Assembly (NCBI RefSeq): GCF_001697225.1
Contig: NZ_CP014671.1
Coordinates: 1,116,001-1,180,000 of the forward strand
Source of the DNA: Immundisolibacter cernigliae
GTDB taxonomy: Bacteria; Pseudomonadota; Gammaproteobacteria; Immundisolibacterales; Immundisolibacteraceae
DNA length: 64,000 nt
Direction: 5' to 3'
The notes beneath the pieces were generated by a model. That model was not told where the DNA came from. It worked only from the letters and a program-made list of their open reading frames with translations, and did no database searches. A program made the position numbers and the translations under genes. Positions within the stretch are counted from its first letter, which is position 1. Each line of letters begins with the position of its first letter. Of this stretch, positions 25,742-34,856 are shown piece by piece.

Positions 25742-27122
25742 GGTGGGCCGCGCAGGCCAGGGCCGCAGCGCCTGGCCGCGCCAATGCGAGCGGACGCGCG
25801 CAACGGCCTTGCTCACAGTGGCGGCGGCGTTCCTCGGCAGCCTCCTGAGCCTGCAGGCCGGCGCCATTCCGGCCATCGAAACCTGGACCACCGGCAACGG
25901 CGCCCGGGTGCTGCTGGTCAGCACGCCCGACCTGCCGATGGTGGATGTGCGCGTGGCCTTCGATGCCGGCGCGGCGCGTGACGAGGCCACGCCTGGTCTC
26001 GCCCGCTTCACCAGCGGCCTGCTGTTCGACGGCGCCGCCGGCCTGGACGCGCAGGCCATCGCGAGCGGTTTCGAGGGGCTGGGCGCCCAGTACGGGGCGC
26101 AGGCCGAGCGCGACATGGCCGTCGTGTCACTGCGCTCGCTGAGCGATCGGCCGCTGCTGGACCCGGCAGTCGACCTGCTGGCGAGGATTCTGGCCGGCCC
26201 CGAGTTCCCGCAGGATGCCGTCGCCCGTGGCCAGCGCACGCTGGAAGTGGCCCTGGCGCAGGAGCGCGAGCAACCGGCGCAGATCGCCAGCCGGGCCTTC
26301 TACCAGGCCGCCTATCGCGCCCACCCCTACGCCGGCTGGCCGGACGGCGAACCGGAAGCCCTGCCGCTGCTCACGCGCGACGCCGCGCAGGCCTTCCACC
26401 GCCGCTACTACGTGGCGCGCAACGCGGTGGTGGCACTGGTCGGCGATCTTGACCGGGCAGCCGCACAGGCGCTGGTCGAGCGGCTGCTGGCCGGCCTGCC
26501 CTCCGGCGAGCCGGCGCCGGCCCTGACCTCGGTGCTGCCGCTGGCGCAGGCGGTCAACGAGCGCATCCGCCACCCGGCGGCCCAGACGCACATCCTGCTC
26601 GGCGCGCCGGTGCTCGCGCGGGACGATCCGGACTACTTCCCGCTGGTGGTCGGCAACCACGTGCTGGGCGGTGCGGGCCTGGTGTCGCGGGTCAGCAACG
26701 TCATCCGCGAGCAGCGTGGCCTGGCCTACAGCGCCTACAGCTACTTCATGCCGATGCGCCAGGCGGGTCCGTTCCTGATGGGCCTGCAGACGCGCGGCGA
26801 TCAGGCCGGCGAGGCAACTGCCCTGCTGCGCCAGACGCTCGACGAATTCATCGCCGAGGGGCCGACCGCGGCCGAACTGCAGGCCGCGCAGCGCAATCTG
26901 TCGGGCGGCTTTCCGCTGCGCCTGGACAGCAACAAGGAAATCGTCGAATACCTGGCCATGCTCGGCTTCTACGGCCTGCCGCTGGACTGGCTGGACCGCT
27001 ACGTCGAGCGCGTCAACGCGGTCACCGTGGCGCAGGTGCGAGACGCCTTCGAGCGGCGCATCGACCCCGAAAGGCTGGTGCTGATCCGCGTCGGCGGCGA
27101 CGCCGGCCCGACCGGTCAGTGA
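25725..27122 (+). CDS. M16 peptidase-like protein (non-catalytic partner)
   Basis: A 465-residue exported M16 homologue with an N-terminal hydrophobic segment (residues 27-46). In place of HxxEH it has GLARFTSGLLFDG, so it cannot bind zinc in the usual way. The C-terminal half keeps the R/Y pair region (RVSNVIREQRGLAYSAYSYF, in part REQRGLAYSAY) that binds substrate in M16 enzymes. This split of catalytic and binding subunits is known from mitochondrial processing peptidase and from bacterial M16 pairs. The start at 25725 has GGAGG six bases upstream. Confidence 0.88.
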   Translation: MTSVVEVGRAGQGRSAWPRQCERTRATALLTVAAAFLGSLLSLQAGAIPAIETWTTGNGARVLLVSTPDLPMVDVRVAFDAGAARDEATPGLARFTSGLLFDGAAGLDAQAIASGFEGLGAQYGAQAERDMAVVSLRSLSDRPLLDPAVDLLARILAGPEFPQDAVARGQRTLEVALAQEREQPAQIASRAFYQAAYRAHPYAGWPDGEPEALPLLTRDAAQAFHRRYYVARNAVVALVGDLDRAAAQALVERLLAGLPSGEPAPALTSVLPLAQAVNERIRHPAAQTHILLGAPVLARDDPDYFPLVVGNHVLGGAGLVSRVSNVIREQRGLAYSAYSYFMPMRQAGPFLMGLQTRGDQAGEATALLRQTLDEFIAEGPTAAELQAAQRNLSGGFPLRLDSNKEIVEYLAMLGFYGLPLDWLDRYVERVNAVTVAQVRDAFERRIDPERLVLIRVGGDAGPTGQ

Positions 27123-27688
27123 GCGCACCGCGCAACGAGGTGCGCATCATCGGCGGCCAGTGGCGCGGCCGGCGGCTGCGCTTTCCGCCCGACACCGGCA
27201 TCCGCCCGACGCCGGACCGCGTGCGCGAGACGCTGTTCAACTGGCTGCAGGGCAGCATCGACGGTGCGCGCTGTCTGGATCTGTTCGCCGGCAGCGGGGC
27301 GCTGGGTATCGAGGCGCTGTCGCGCGGCGCCGACAGCGTGCTGCTGGTGGAGCGCGATCCGCGGGTCGCCGCCTACCTGCAGGCCACACTGACGCAGCTG
27401 AGTGCCCGCGGCGGCGAGGTGCGCAGGGTCGATGCGCAAAGCTTTCTGCGCACGGCCGGGCGGCGTTTCGATCTGGTGTTCCTGGACCCGCCGTTCGCCG
27501 AGGGCGCTCTGGCGCCGCTGCTGGCGACGCTGGCCGGCAGTGGCCAGCTGGCGCCCGGCGCGCTGGTCTACATCGAACATGCGGCCCGGGACGGACTGCC
27601 GGCCCTGCCGGCCGGGCTCACACCCTGGCGCAGCAAGCGCGCCGGGGAGGTCGGCTATCATCTTCTGGCGTGGGAGGGCGGCGCCTGA
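27119..27688 (+). CDS. rsmD: 16S rRNA (guanine966-N2)-methyltransferase RsmD
   Basis: A 189-residue SAM-dependent methyltransferase. RIIGGQWRGRRLRFP at the N-terminus, RPTPDRVRETLFNWL, the SAM motif LDLFAGSGALGIEALSRGA and the catalytic FLDPPF are all RsmD-typical. It methylates G966 in the 30S subunit. The GTG start overlaps the preceding M16 stop (GTGA). RsmD next to coaD is a common bacterial arrangement. Confidence 0.95.
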   Translation: MSAPRNEVRIIGGQWRGRRLRFPPDTGIRPTPDRVRETLFNWLQGSIDGARCLDLFAGSGALGIEALSRGADSVLLVERDPRVAAYLQATLTQLSARGGEVRRVDAQSFLRTAGRRFDLVFLDPPFAEGALAPLLATLAGSGQLAPGALVYIEHAARDGLPALPAGLTPWRSKRAGEVGYHLLAWEGGA

Positions 27689-27766
27689 GGCGGCCCCTGC
27701 GCGTGCACGCAGTCCGCCACACACTTGGCGGATTCACAGACAACGCAGCCACGGCACGGGGAGCAC

Positions 27767-28249
27767 ATGGCAACTGTGGTTTATCCCGGATCGTTCGATC
27801 CGATCACCAACGGCCACGCCGACCTCATCCAACGGGCGGCGCGGCTGTTCGGGCAGGTCATCGTCGGCATTGCCCGCAACATCAGCAAACATCCCCTGTT
27901 CAGCCTGGACGAGCGCATCGACCTGGTGCGGGCCGCCATCGGCGACCTGCCCAATGTGCGCGTGATGCCGATCGACGGCCTGCTGGTCGATTTCGTCACC
28001 AGCCAGAACGCACAGGTCATCCTGCGCGGCCTGCGGGCGGTGTCGGATTTCGAATACGAGTTCCAGCTGGCCACCATGAACCGCCACCTGCGCCCGCAGA
28101 TCGAGACCATTTTCCTGACCCCGGCCGAGCAGCATTCGTTCATCTCGTCCAGCCTGGTCAAGGAAGTGGCGCGCTTCGGCGGCGACGTGTCGGTGTTTCT
28201 GCACCCGACCGTGGCCGCTGCCCTGCGTGAGCGGATTGCCGCGGGCTGA
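27767..28249 (+). CDS. coaD: Phosphopantetheine adenylyltransferase CoaD
   Basis: A 160-residue CoaD with the nucleotidyltransferase motif [16 protein letters not shown] (T/HxGH type), [19 protein letters not shown] and [17 protein letters not shown]. It adenylylates 4'-phosphopantetheine to dephospho-CoA, the fourth step of CoA synthesis. The ATG at 27767 follows GGGGAG, and 14 upstream in-frame codons were not used. It is downstream of rsmD. Confidence 0.97.
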   Translation: MATVVYPGSFDPITNGHADLIQRAARLFGQVIVGIARNISKHPLFSLDERIDLVRAAIGDLPNVRVMPIDGLLVDFVTSQNAQVILRGLRAVSDFEYEFQLATMNRHLRPQIETIFLTPAEQHSFISSSLVKEVARFGGDVSVFLHPTVAAALRERIAAG

Positions 28250-28271
28250 GCGGCCGCCGGCCGGCTGGCCG

Positions 28272-31200
28272 GTGCGGCCGGCATTGCGCCACATGCTGCT
28301 GTGGCTGGCGGTAGCCGCAAGCGCGGTTCCCGGCCTGGCCGGGGCCGCGGGCGAGGCGCCAGCGGACGCAAGCACGCCGGATGCCGCCCTGATCGAGCAA
28401 CGCCTGGCCGCTGCCCAGGCCGACCAGTCCCTGGCCGAGGCCGATCGGGCTGCCGTAGTGGCCCAGCTGCAGGCGGCCCAGCGCCACCTGCGGGAGGCCG
28501 CCGCGCAGCGCGCCGAGCGCGACGCGCTGATCTTGACCGTGCGCTCGGCGCCCGCTCGCATCACCGCCCTGCGCAACCAGCGCGCCACATCTCCCGCGCC
28601 GCCATCGGACAGCGCCGACATCGCCAGCCTCGGCTCCGCTCTGGCCGAGGCGCAGGGGGCGCTCGAAGCCGTGCTCGGCGAACAGGACGCGCTCGACCGG
28701 CGCGTGCAGGCGCTCACGCAGGCGCCGATCACGCTGCAACCGGAGCTGGCACAGGCACGCGCCGAGCTGCAGGCACTGGACACCCCGGAGACGATTCCGG
28801 AAACCGGGGGCGGAGCGCTGTCCGAGGCGCAGGCACTGGCCCGGGCCACCCGGCGCAGCGCGCTGCTGGCCGGCATCGCCTTGCGCGAAGAACAACTGCG
28901 CACGGTGGAAATACGGCGCGAGCTGGCACAGGCCGAGCGTGATGCGGCCCAACGCCGGGTCGCGGCGCTTCAGGATTACGTCAGCGCCCTGTCGGCGCGC
29001 CTGAGCGCAGCGCGGCAGGCACTGGCGCGTCAGGAACTGGCCGACGCCGAGGCGCTGGTGGAAGGCGCCGCCGACGCCGATCCGCTGATCCGCGAAGCGG
29101 CCGCCCAGCAGGCGGCACTGACCCGCGAGCTGGCCAGGGTGCTGCAGGCCGACGACACAACCAGTGCCGCCATCGCGCAGACGCAGACCCGCCAGGGCGA
29201 GATCGAGTCCCTGTTTCGAGCGACCCAGGCGCAGCTCGATCTGGCCGAACTGAGCGGCGCCCTGGCGCAGGCACTGCACGATCGGCGCCTGCGCCTGCCG
29301 CGCCCGGAGGAATACCGGCGCGAGGCCGCCGCGCGCAACCGCGACATCGGCGAAGCGCGCCTGCGCCAGTTGCGTCTGGGCGAGCAGCGGCGCGAGCTGG
29401 GCCTGCCCTACCAGCACGCGGGCGAACTGGTGCAGCAGCGCCAACCGGCGCTCGACGAGGCACAGCGCAGCGCGCTTCGGCAGCAGCTGGGCAGCCTGCT
29501 GCGCGCACAGGCCGACCTGATGGGGCGGCTCGACGATGCCTATGCCCGCCGCATCGCCCTGCTCAGCGAGCTTGATCGGCGCCAGCAGCAGCTGCTGCAG
29601 GTGGCACAAAGCTACGCCAGCCTGCTCGATCGGCGGCTGCTGTGGACGCCGGACGTGGACCCGCTGGGACCGGCCTGGCTGCGGGCCTGGCCGCTGGCCC
29701 TGCGCGAGTTGCTGCAGCCGGCGCGCTGGGCCGAACTGCCGGCGGCGCTGGTCACCGTGCTTGCCACCGGGCCGCTGGCGGCGCTCGGGCTGCTGCTGCC
29801 GCTGGTCCTGTTCGCCTTGCGAGGTCGATTGCAGCACCGGCAACAGGCCGATGCCGTGCGCCTGATCGACATTCATCGCGACAGCGCCTGGTTCACGGCA
29901 CTGGCGCTTGTTTACGCCGCCCTGCGCGTGCTGCCGGGACCGTTGCTGATGTATCTGCTCGGGCGCCTGCTGGCTTCGGACTCACCGGATGCCTCGTTCG
30001 CCGATGCCAGCGCAGGCGCGCTGTCGGGCATGGCGCCGGCGGTGTTCGTGCTCGCGTTCATCCGGGAAATTGCCCGCCACGGCGGGCTGCTGGAGGCGCA
30101 CTACCAGTGGCAGGCCCAGGCACGACAGATTCTGCGCCGGCAGGTGGCGCGCCTGCGCCTGGTGCTGGTGCCGGCCGGCCTGCTGGTGATCTTTAGCGAG
30201 CGCCTCGGGCAGGCCGCCACGCGCGCCACCGTCGGGCGGCTGGCCTTCGTCGTGTTCTCGGCGGCGCTGGCGGCGTTCCTGTGGCGCACGCTGCATCCGC
30301 AGCGGGGCGCCCCGGCCGCGTACCTGGCGTCGCGGCAAAGCGGCTGGCTGTGGCGCTGGCGCCGGGTGTGGCATCCGCTGGCGGCGGTCAGCCCCTTGCT
30401 GCCGGCAGGGCTCGCCATGCTCGGTTTCTATTACGCAGCCCTGCAGCTGCAGGGGCGGGCGATGCAGACCGGCTGGTGGCTGCTCGGACTGCTGCTGGTC
30501 TATTACCTGGTGCTGCGCGCACTGGCGGTGGCGCAGCGGCGCCTGCGCCTGAAGCAGGCCCTGGGCGCAGGGCCGGCAACGGACGGCGAACCGGAACCCG
30601 AGGACGCGCTCGACATCGAGGCGGTGGACGAACAGGCGCGCAGCCTGCTGGGTTTTGTCCTGTCGCTGGCCATCGCGGGCGTGCTGCTGTGGGTGTGGGC
30701 GGACCTGCTGCCGGCCCTGCAGTCGCTCGACCAGATCGTGCTGTGGCGCTATCGGCTGGGCGGCGAAGCGGGCGCTGCCTCCGGCGTCGTCACGCTGCTG
30801 AGCCTGCTGCTGGCGGCCGGCATTGCGGCCGTGACGGTGTTCGCGTCGCGAAACCTGCCAGGGGTGCTGGAAATCGCCGTCCTGCAGCGCCTCGACATGG
30901 ACGCCGGCGCCCGCTATGCCGCCATTACCGTAACGCGTTACGTCATCGTCACGGTCGGCGCGCTGGTGGCAATAAACCTGCTGGGCGTCGAATGGGCCAA
31001 GGCGCAGTGGCTGGTGGCGGCGCTGGGCGTGGGCATCGGCTTTGGCCTGCAGGAGATCATCGCCAACTTCATCTCGGGCCTGATCATCCTGGGCGAGCGG
31101 CCGTTTCGGGTCGGCGACATCGTCACCGTGGGCGGCGTCAGCGGCAACGTGGCGCGCATCCGCATCCGCGCCACCACCATCACCGATTTCGACCGCAAGG

Positions 31201-31622
31201 AGCTGATCGTCCCGAACAAGACCTTCATCACCGAGCAGTTCGTCAACTGGACCCTGTCCGACCAGATACTGCGCGTGGTGGTCAAGGTCGGCATTGCCTA
31301 CGGTGTCGATACCGCGCAGGCGCAGCAGCTGTTGCTGGGCGTGGTACAGGCCAACCCGCGCCTGATGAGCGATCCGGCGCCGCAGGTACTGTTCACCAGC
31401 TTTGGCGACAGCGCTCTCGAATTCGAGGTGCGCGCCTATGTGCGCACGCTGCAGGATTCGGTGCCGGCCCAGCACGAGTTGCACATGGCCATCAACCAGG
31501 CGCTGCGCGAGGCCGGCATCGAAATCCCCTTCCCGCAGCGGGACGTGCACCTGCGCAGCGTGTCGGCGCAGGCCGCGCAGGCCATCGGCGGCCGTGCGGA
31601 TGGCGATCCCGGTGGCGCCTGA
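28272..31622 (+). CDS. Large mechanosensitive channel, MscK/KefA type (MscS superfamily)
   Basis: About 1,116 residues. A signal peptide (MLLWLAVAASAVPGLAGA) leads into a long periplasmic coiled-coil region rich in Ala, Gln and Arg (to about residue 460), then about eleven membrane segments and a C-terminal MscS core. The pore helix is VAALGVGIGFGLQEIIANFISG (in part, GVGIGFGLQEI). The beta domain starts RPFRVGDIVTVGGVSGNV and is followed by ITDFDRKELIVPNKTF. It opens under membrane tension and releases solutes on hypo-osmotic shock. The start is uncertain: GTG 28272 gives the signal peptide a charged n-region, ATG 28293 and GTG 28227 are alternatives, and no clear ribosome site was seen. Confidence 0.88.
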   Translation: MRPALRHMLLWLAVAASAVPGLAGAAGEAPADASTPDAALIEQRLAAAQADQSLAEADRAAVVAQLQAAQRHLREAAAQRAERDALILTVRSAPARITALRNQRATSPAPPSDSADIASLGSALAEAQGALEAVLGEQDALDRRVQALTQAPITLQPELAQARAELQALDTPETIPETGGGALSEAQALARATRRSALLAGIALREEQLRTVEIRRELAQAERDAAQRRVAALQDYVSALSARLSAARQALARQELADAEALVEGAADADPLIREAAAQQAALTRELARVLQADDTTSAAIAQTQTRQGEIESLFRATQAQLDLAELSGALAQALHDRRLRLPRPEEYRREAAARNRDIGEARLRQLRLGEQRRELGLPYQHAGELVQQRQPALDEAQRSALRQQLGSLLRAQADLMGRLDDAYARRIALLSELDRRQQQLLQVAQSYASLLDRRLLWTPDVDPLGPAWLRAWPLALRELLQPARWAELPAALVTVLATGPLAALGLLLPLVLFALRGRLQHRQQADAVRLIDIHRDSAWFTALALVYAALRVLPGPLLMYLLGRLLASDSPDASFADASAGALSGMAPAVFVLAFIREIARHGGLLEAHYQWQAQARQILRRQVARLRLVLVPAGLLVIFSERLGQAATRATVGRLAFVVFSAALAAFLWRTLHPQRGAPAAYLASRQSGWLWRWRRVWHPLAAVSPLLPAGLAMLGFYYAALQLQGRAMQTGWWLLGLLLVYYLVLRALAVAQRRLRLKQALGAGPATDGEPEPEDALDIEAVDEQARSLLGFVLSLAIAGVLLWVWADLLPALQSLDQIVLWRYRLGGEAGAASGVVTLLSLLLAAGIAAVTVFASRNLPGVLEIAVLQRLDMDAGARYAAITVTRYVIVTVGALVAINLLGVEWAKAQWLVAALGVGIGFGLQEIIANFISGLIILGERPFRVGDIVTVGGVSGNVARIRIRATTITDFDRKELIVPNKTFITEQFVNWTLSDQILRVVVKVGIAYGVDTAQAQQLLLGVVQANPRLMSDPAPQVLFTSFGDSALEFEVRAYVRTLQDSVPAQHELHMAINQALREAGIEIPFPQRDVHLRSVSAQAAQAIGGRADGDPGGA

Positions 31623-31702
31623 CAGGCAGCGCGACCGTTGCGGCGGCAAGCCGTTCGCCCGTTTGCATCCGCAAGCTGCGCTGATGAACAATAGCGCAAG
31701 CC

Positions 31703-31714
31703 GAACGGTCGTTC
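31703..31714. promoter_or_regulatory. Candidate TetR-type operator upstream of the Rieske oxygenase
   Basis: GAACG-GT-CGTTC, a 5-bp-arm palindrome of the shape often bound by TetR-family repressors, sits 41 bases before the oxygenase start. No TetR gene is present in the window. The call is based on shape and position only. Confidence 0.35.
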
Positions 31715-31755
31715 AGACCCGGTGATGCACCAGTCAATTCACGGAGGAATGACCC

Positions 31756-33159
31756 ATGCAGATCGAACAAGGATGGCAACCGTCTGAAATCGAGCGCCTG
31801 GTGGATGTCGAGAACGCCACCGCCAGCCGCCTGATCTTCACCGACGAGAACCTGTTTCGCCTCGAGTTGCAGCGCATCTTCACGCGCACCTGGCTGTACA
31901 TCGGCCACGAGTCGGAAATTCCCAAAAACGGCGACTACGTCACCCGCAAGATGGGCAACGACCCGGTCATCCTGGTGCGCGACAACACCGGTCGCGTGCG
32001 CGTGCTGCTGAACAGCTGCACCCACCGCGGCACCCTGGTGTGTCGCACCGACAGTGGCCACGGGCGCGGCTTCACCTGCCCGTACCACGGCTGGGTGTTC
32101 AGCACCAGCGGCGCCCTGGTGGCGACAGCCGAGGACAACACCTACGGCGGCAAGGTCGACTTCCGCAGCCTGGACCTGCGCCAGGCGCGAGTGGGCAGTT
32201 ACGCCGGGCTGGTGTTCGCCACCTGGAATCACGACGCGCCATCCCTGGACCAGCACCTGGGCGACGCCCGCTGGTATCTGGACATCATGTTCAACCGCAC
32301 GCCCAAGGGCATGACCGTGCTCGGCCTGCCGCACCGCTGGAGCCCCACCAACAACTGGAAGCTCGGCCCGCTGAACTTCGGCGCCGACGGTCCGCACGCG
32401 GTCAAGGTGCACGGCCCGATCGTGGACGCCGCCCTGGCCGGCGGCATGCCCGGCGCGCGCGCCATGATCACGAAAGCGCTGGTCGACAGCCCATCGGTGG
32501 CGGCGGGTCCGTACAACGGCATCTGGACCCAGGGTCCGCTGGAGATGCCGCCGTGGTTCGGCTATGACCCGGACCTGGTGGCGCTGTACAAGCAGACGCT
32601 CAAGCCAGAGCAGGTGCAAATCCTGGAGCGCTGTCTGGCCTCGGTCGGCACGGTGTTCCCGAATTTCTCCTGGGTCTATGGGCCGATCGGCTTTGACATG
32701 CAGCGCGAACCGGTCACCAACTTCTTCGCCATCCGTGTCTGGCAACCAATCGCAGTGAACCGAACCGAAATCTGGAACTGGTTCCTGGTCGAGGAAGAAG
32801 CCGGCGAGGCGCTCAAGCAACAGGCCATGCTGGCCGGCGTGCGCACCTTCACCGCCGGCGGTACCTTCGACCAGGACGATGCCGAGGCCTGGCACGGCAT
32901 CCAGCGTGGCAGCGAAGGCGAGATCTCGCGCACCCTGGACGTGAATTTCCAGGTGGCGCTGAACTACCGCGACCGGCCGATCGCCGACTGGCCCGGCCCC
33001 GGCGTTGCCTACCCTCGAATTACTGCGAGGTCACGGAGTTCAACAACCTGCTGCAGTGGCGCGCCTACATGTCCGGCGCGCGCTGAAATCCGGCGCCAAC
33101 GATTGCTGCCGGTCTGCAAAAGGCCGGCGGCTCGCCTTTTTCTGGAGAGTTCCGAGTGA
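31756..33159 (+). CDS. Rieske ring-hydroxylating oxygenase alpha subunit (3' end frameshifted)
   Basis: A large subunit of an aromatic-ring-hydroxylating dioxygenase. The Rieske ligands are CTH (in NSCTHRGTLVCR) and CPYH; the iron site is in NFGADGPHAVKVHG (D-x2-H-x4-H). The residue before the ligands is LNF rather than the usual ENF. The family is otherwise normal to about residue 419. There the frame is lost: after AYP the true C-terminus continues in the next frame as NYCEVTEFNNLLQWRAYMSGAR and stops at 33086. As written, the frame runs on with an unrelated Arg/Ser/Cys-rich tail into the beta gene. One base is missing from the C-run 33012-33014. GGAGG lies just before the ATG. Confidence 0.85.
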   Translation: MQIEQGWQPSEIERLVDVENATASRLIFTDENLFRLELQRIFTRTWLYIGHESEIPKNGDYVTRKMGNDPVILVRDNTGRVRVLLNSCTHRGTLVCRTDSGHGRGFTCPYHGWVFSTSGALVATAEDNTYGGKVDFRSLDLRQARVGSYAGLVFATWNHDAPSLDQHLGDARWYLDIMFNRTPKGMTVLGLPHRWSPTNNWKLGPLNFGADGPHAVKVHGPIVDAALAGGMPGARAMITKALVDSPSVAAGPYNGIWTQGPLEMPPWFGYDPDLVALYKQTLKPEQVQILERCLASVGTVFPNFSWVYGPIGFDMQREPVTNFFAIRVWQPIAVNRTEIWNWFLVEEEAGEALKQQAMLAGVRTFTAGGTFDQDDAEAWHGIQRGSEGEISRTLDVNFQVALNYRDRPIADWPGPGVAYPRITARSRSSTTCCSGAPTCPARAEIRRQRLLPVCKRPAARLFLESSE

Positions 33160-33689
33160 CCACCGAGACCGCCGCGCGCGTCGTTGAAGACGCGCTCTAC
33201 CGCCGCCTGTGCGACTTCTATTACGACGAAGCCGACCTGCTGTCGCAGCGCCAGTATGTGAAATGGTTCGCGCTGCTGACCGAGGACATCCACTACCGCG
33301 TCGGCTTTCCGGAGTTCTACGAGCATGGCACCCGGCGCCAGATCGGCATCGGCAATCCGTACTTCGACGACAACCACGTCAGCCTGAAAGTGCGCACCAA
33401 CCTGCTGGGCAACCCGACCACCACCACGGCCGAGAACCCGCCGAGCGTCTACAACTATTTCGTCACCAACATCCGCGCCCGCCGGGCCACCGACGAGGCG
33501 GACGCGATCGACGTCGACAGTCGCCTGCTGATCTACCGCGTGCGTGCCAGTGAACCGGTGCCGTTCATCCTGGGCGCCCGGCGCAAGGACCGGCTGCGCA
33601 TCGAGGGCGACGGCTTTCGCATCGCCCGCCGAGACGCCGCCATCGACCAGTCCATCATCCAGTCGCCGAACCTGAGCTTCCTGCTCTGA
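33156..33689 (+). CDS. Ring-hydroxylating dioxygenase beta subunit
   Basis: A 177-residue small subunit (SnoaL/NTF2-like fold) with the family features LYRRLCDFYYDEADLLSQRQYVKWFALLTEDIHYRV (in parts, YDEADLLSQRQY and EDIHYRV), NYFVTNIRARR and LGARRKDRLR. Beta subunits shape and stabilise the alpha3beta3 enzyme and carry no cofactor. The GTG start at 33156 has GGAGAG upstream. It directly follows the frame-corrected alpha subunit (33086), so the two form one enzyme. No ferredoxin or reductase follows. Confidence 0.92.
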   Translation: MTTETAARVVEDALYRRLCDFYYDEADLLSQRQYVKWFALLTEDIHYRVGFPEFYEHGTRRQIGIGNPYFDDNHVSLKVRTNLLGNPTTTTAENPPSVYNYFVTNIRARRATDEADAIDVDSRLLIYRVRASEPVPFILGARRKDRLRIEGDGFRIARRDAAIDQSIIQSPNLSFLL

Positions 33690-33769
33690 GGGCCGCCGGC
33701 GGCGTTCGAGGCCCGGCTGTGCAAGGGAAATGCTGAAGTATTCAGCGTTTCCCGCAGCGCAGGGACGCG

Positions 33770-33872
33770 CTTACAAGATCAGCGGCTGTAAGCTGCTGAT
33801 CTTGTAAGCCATCGGAAAACCACGCTTTTCCGATGGCGGGCGCTGAGAAATCCAGGATGGATTTATTCAGCG
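33770..33872. repeat. Three adjacent inverted repeats (two unique hairpins and a family B copy)
   Basis: The gap 33690-34046 has no gene but three stem-loops in a row. CTTACAAGATCAGC (33770-33783) pairs with its exact complement at 33795-33808. CCATCGGAAAA (33809-33819) pairs with TTTTCCGATGG (33826-33836). An inverted family B repeat fills 33840-33872. A partial family B-like stretch (GCTGAAGTATTCAGCG) precedes them near 33732. The array could end the dioxygenase transcript or be a mobile palindromic element. Confidence 0.8.
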
Positions 33873-34046
33873 TTTCCCAAGGCAGCCGGCCGTTCCTGCA
33901 ACTGAACTGACAGAATTCCGGCCCGCCGCACGCGCAGCGCCGCTGATCGGGACGCGAGTCATCACTTTCTGCCCACCTTCGATGCTGGACAATCGCCCGC
34001 CCGCCGCGTCAGCATCGCCCTGAAAACGCGTTCCCTGAGGTTCTCC

Positions 34047-34814
34047 ATGCAATTCGAAGGTATTCGTGCCGTCGTCACCGGCGGTGCGTCCGGTTTGGGG
34101 CTGGCGACTGCCGGGCGCGTGATCGCGGCCGGCGGGCAGGCCTTGCTGCTGGATGTGAATGCCGACGCGGGCGCGGCGGCGATCGCGGCACTTGGCCCGC
34201 GAGCGCAGTTTCGCGCGGTCGATGTCACCGACGGCGCGGCGCTGGAAGCGGCGCTCGACGACGGGCTGGCGGCCATGGGCGGGCTCGATCTGGCGGTCAG
34301 TTGCGCCGGCGTGGTCGGCGCCGGGCTCACGCTGGGCAAGACCGGCCCGATGCCGCTGGAGCAGTTCGCGCGCACCATCGGCATCAATCTGGTCGGCACC
34401 TTCAACCTGGTGCGCCTGGCCGCCGCGCGCATGCAGGGCAACGCGCCGCGCGGCGACGGCGAGCGCGGCGTGATCGTCAACACCGCCTCGGTGGCCGCCT
34501 TCGACGGCCAGATCGGCCAGGCCGCGTATTCGGCCTCCAAGGGCGGCGTGGTCGGCATGACCCTGCCGCTGGCGCGCGAGTTCGCCCGCCATGGCATCCG
34601 CGTGATGAGCATCGCGCCCGGGCTGTTCCGGACCCCGATGCTAGAATCGCTGCCCGAATCCGTGCAGCAGAGCCTGGGCGCCAGCGTGCCGTTTCCGCCG
34701 CGTCTGGGCGATCCGGCCGAGTACGCGGCGCTGGTGCAGACCATCGTCGAGAACGTGCTGCTGAACGGCGAGACCATCCGCCTGGACGGCGCCATCCGGC
34801 TGGCGCCGAAGTAA
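34047..34814 (+). CDS. SDR, 3-hydroxyacyl-CoA dehydrogenase type-2-like (HSD17B10-like)
   Basis: A 255-residue classical SDR. TGGASGLGLAT binds the cofactor, and DVNADAG (acidic after beta2) suggests NAD. SCAGVVGAG, NTASVAAFDGQIGQAAYSASKGG (in part, the Ser and Tyr-x3-Lys site YSASK) and IAPGLFRTPML follow. The pattern IGINLVGTFNLVRLAA and the TASVAAFDGQ segment are characteristic of 3-hydroxyacyl-CoA dehydrogenase type 2. It starts the catabolic run with an acyl-CoA dehydrogenase and a crotonase, consistent with oxidation of a hydroxyacyl-CoA. Confidence 0.85.
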   Translation: MQFEGIRAVVTGGASGLGLATAGRVIAAGGQALLLDVNADAGAAAIAALGPRAQFRAVDVTDGAALEAALDDGLAAMGGLDLAVSCAGVVGAGLTLGKTGPMPLEQFARTIGINLVGTFNLVRLAAARMQGNAPRGDGERGVIVNTASVAAFDGQIGQAAYSASKGGVVGMTLPLAREFARHGIRVMSIAPGLFRTPMLESLPESVQQSLGASVPFPPRLGDPAEYAALVQTIVENVLLNGETIRLDGAIRLAPK

Positions 34815-34856
34815 CGGCACCCAAGCCGCTGACTCATTCCCGCTGACGAACCGATC

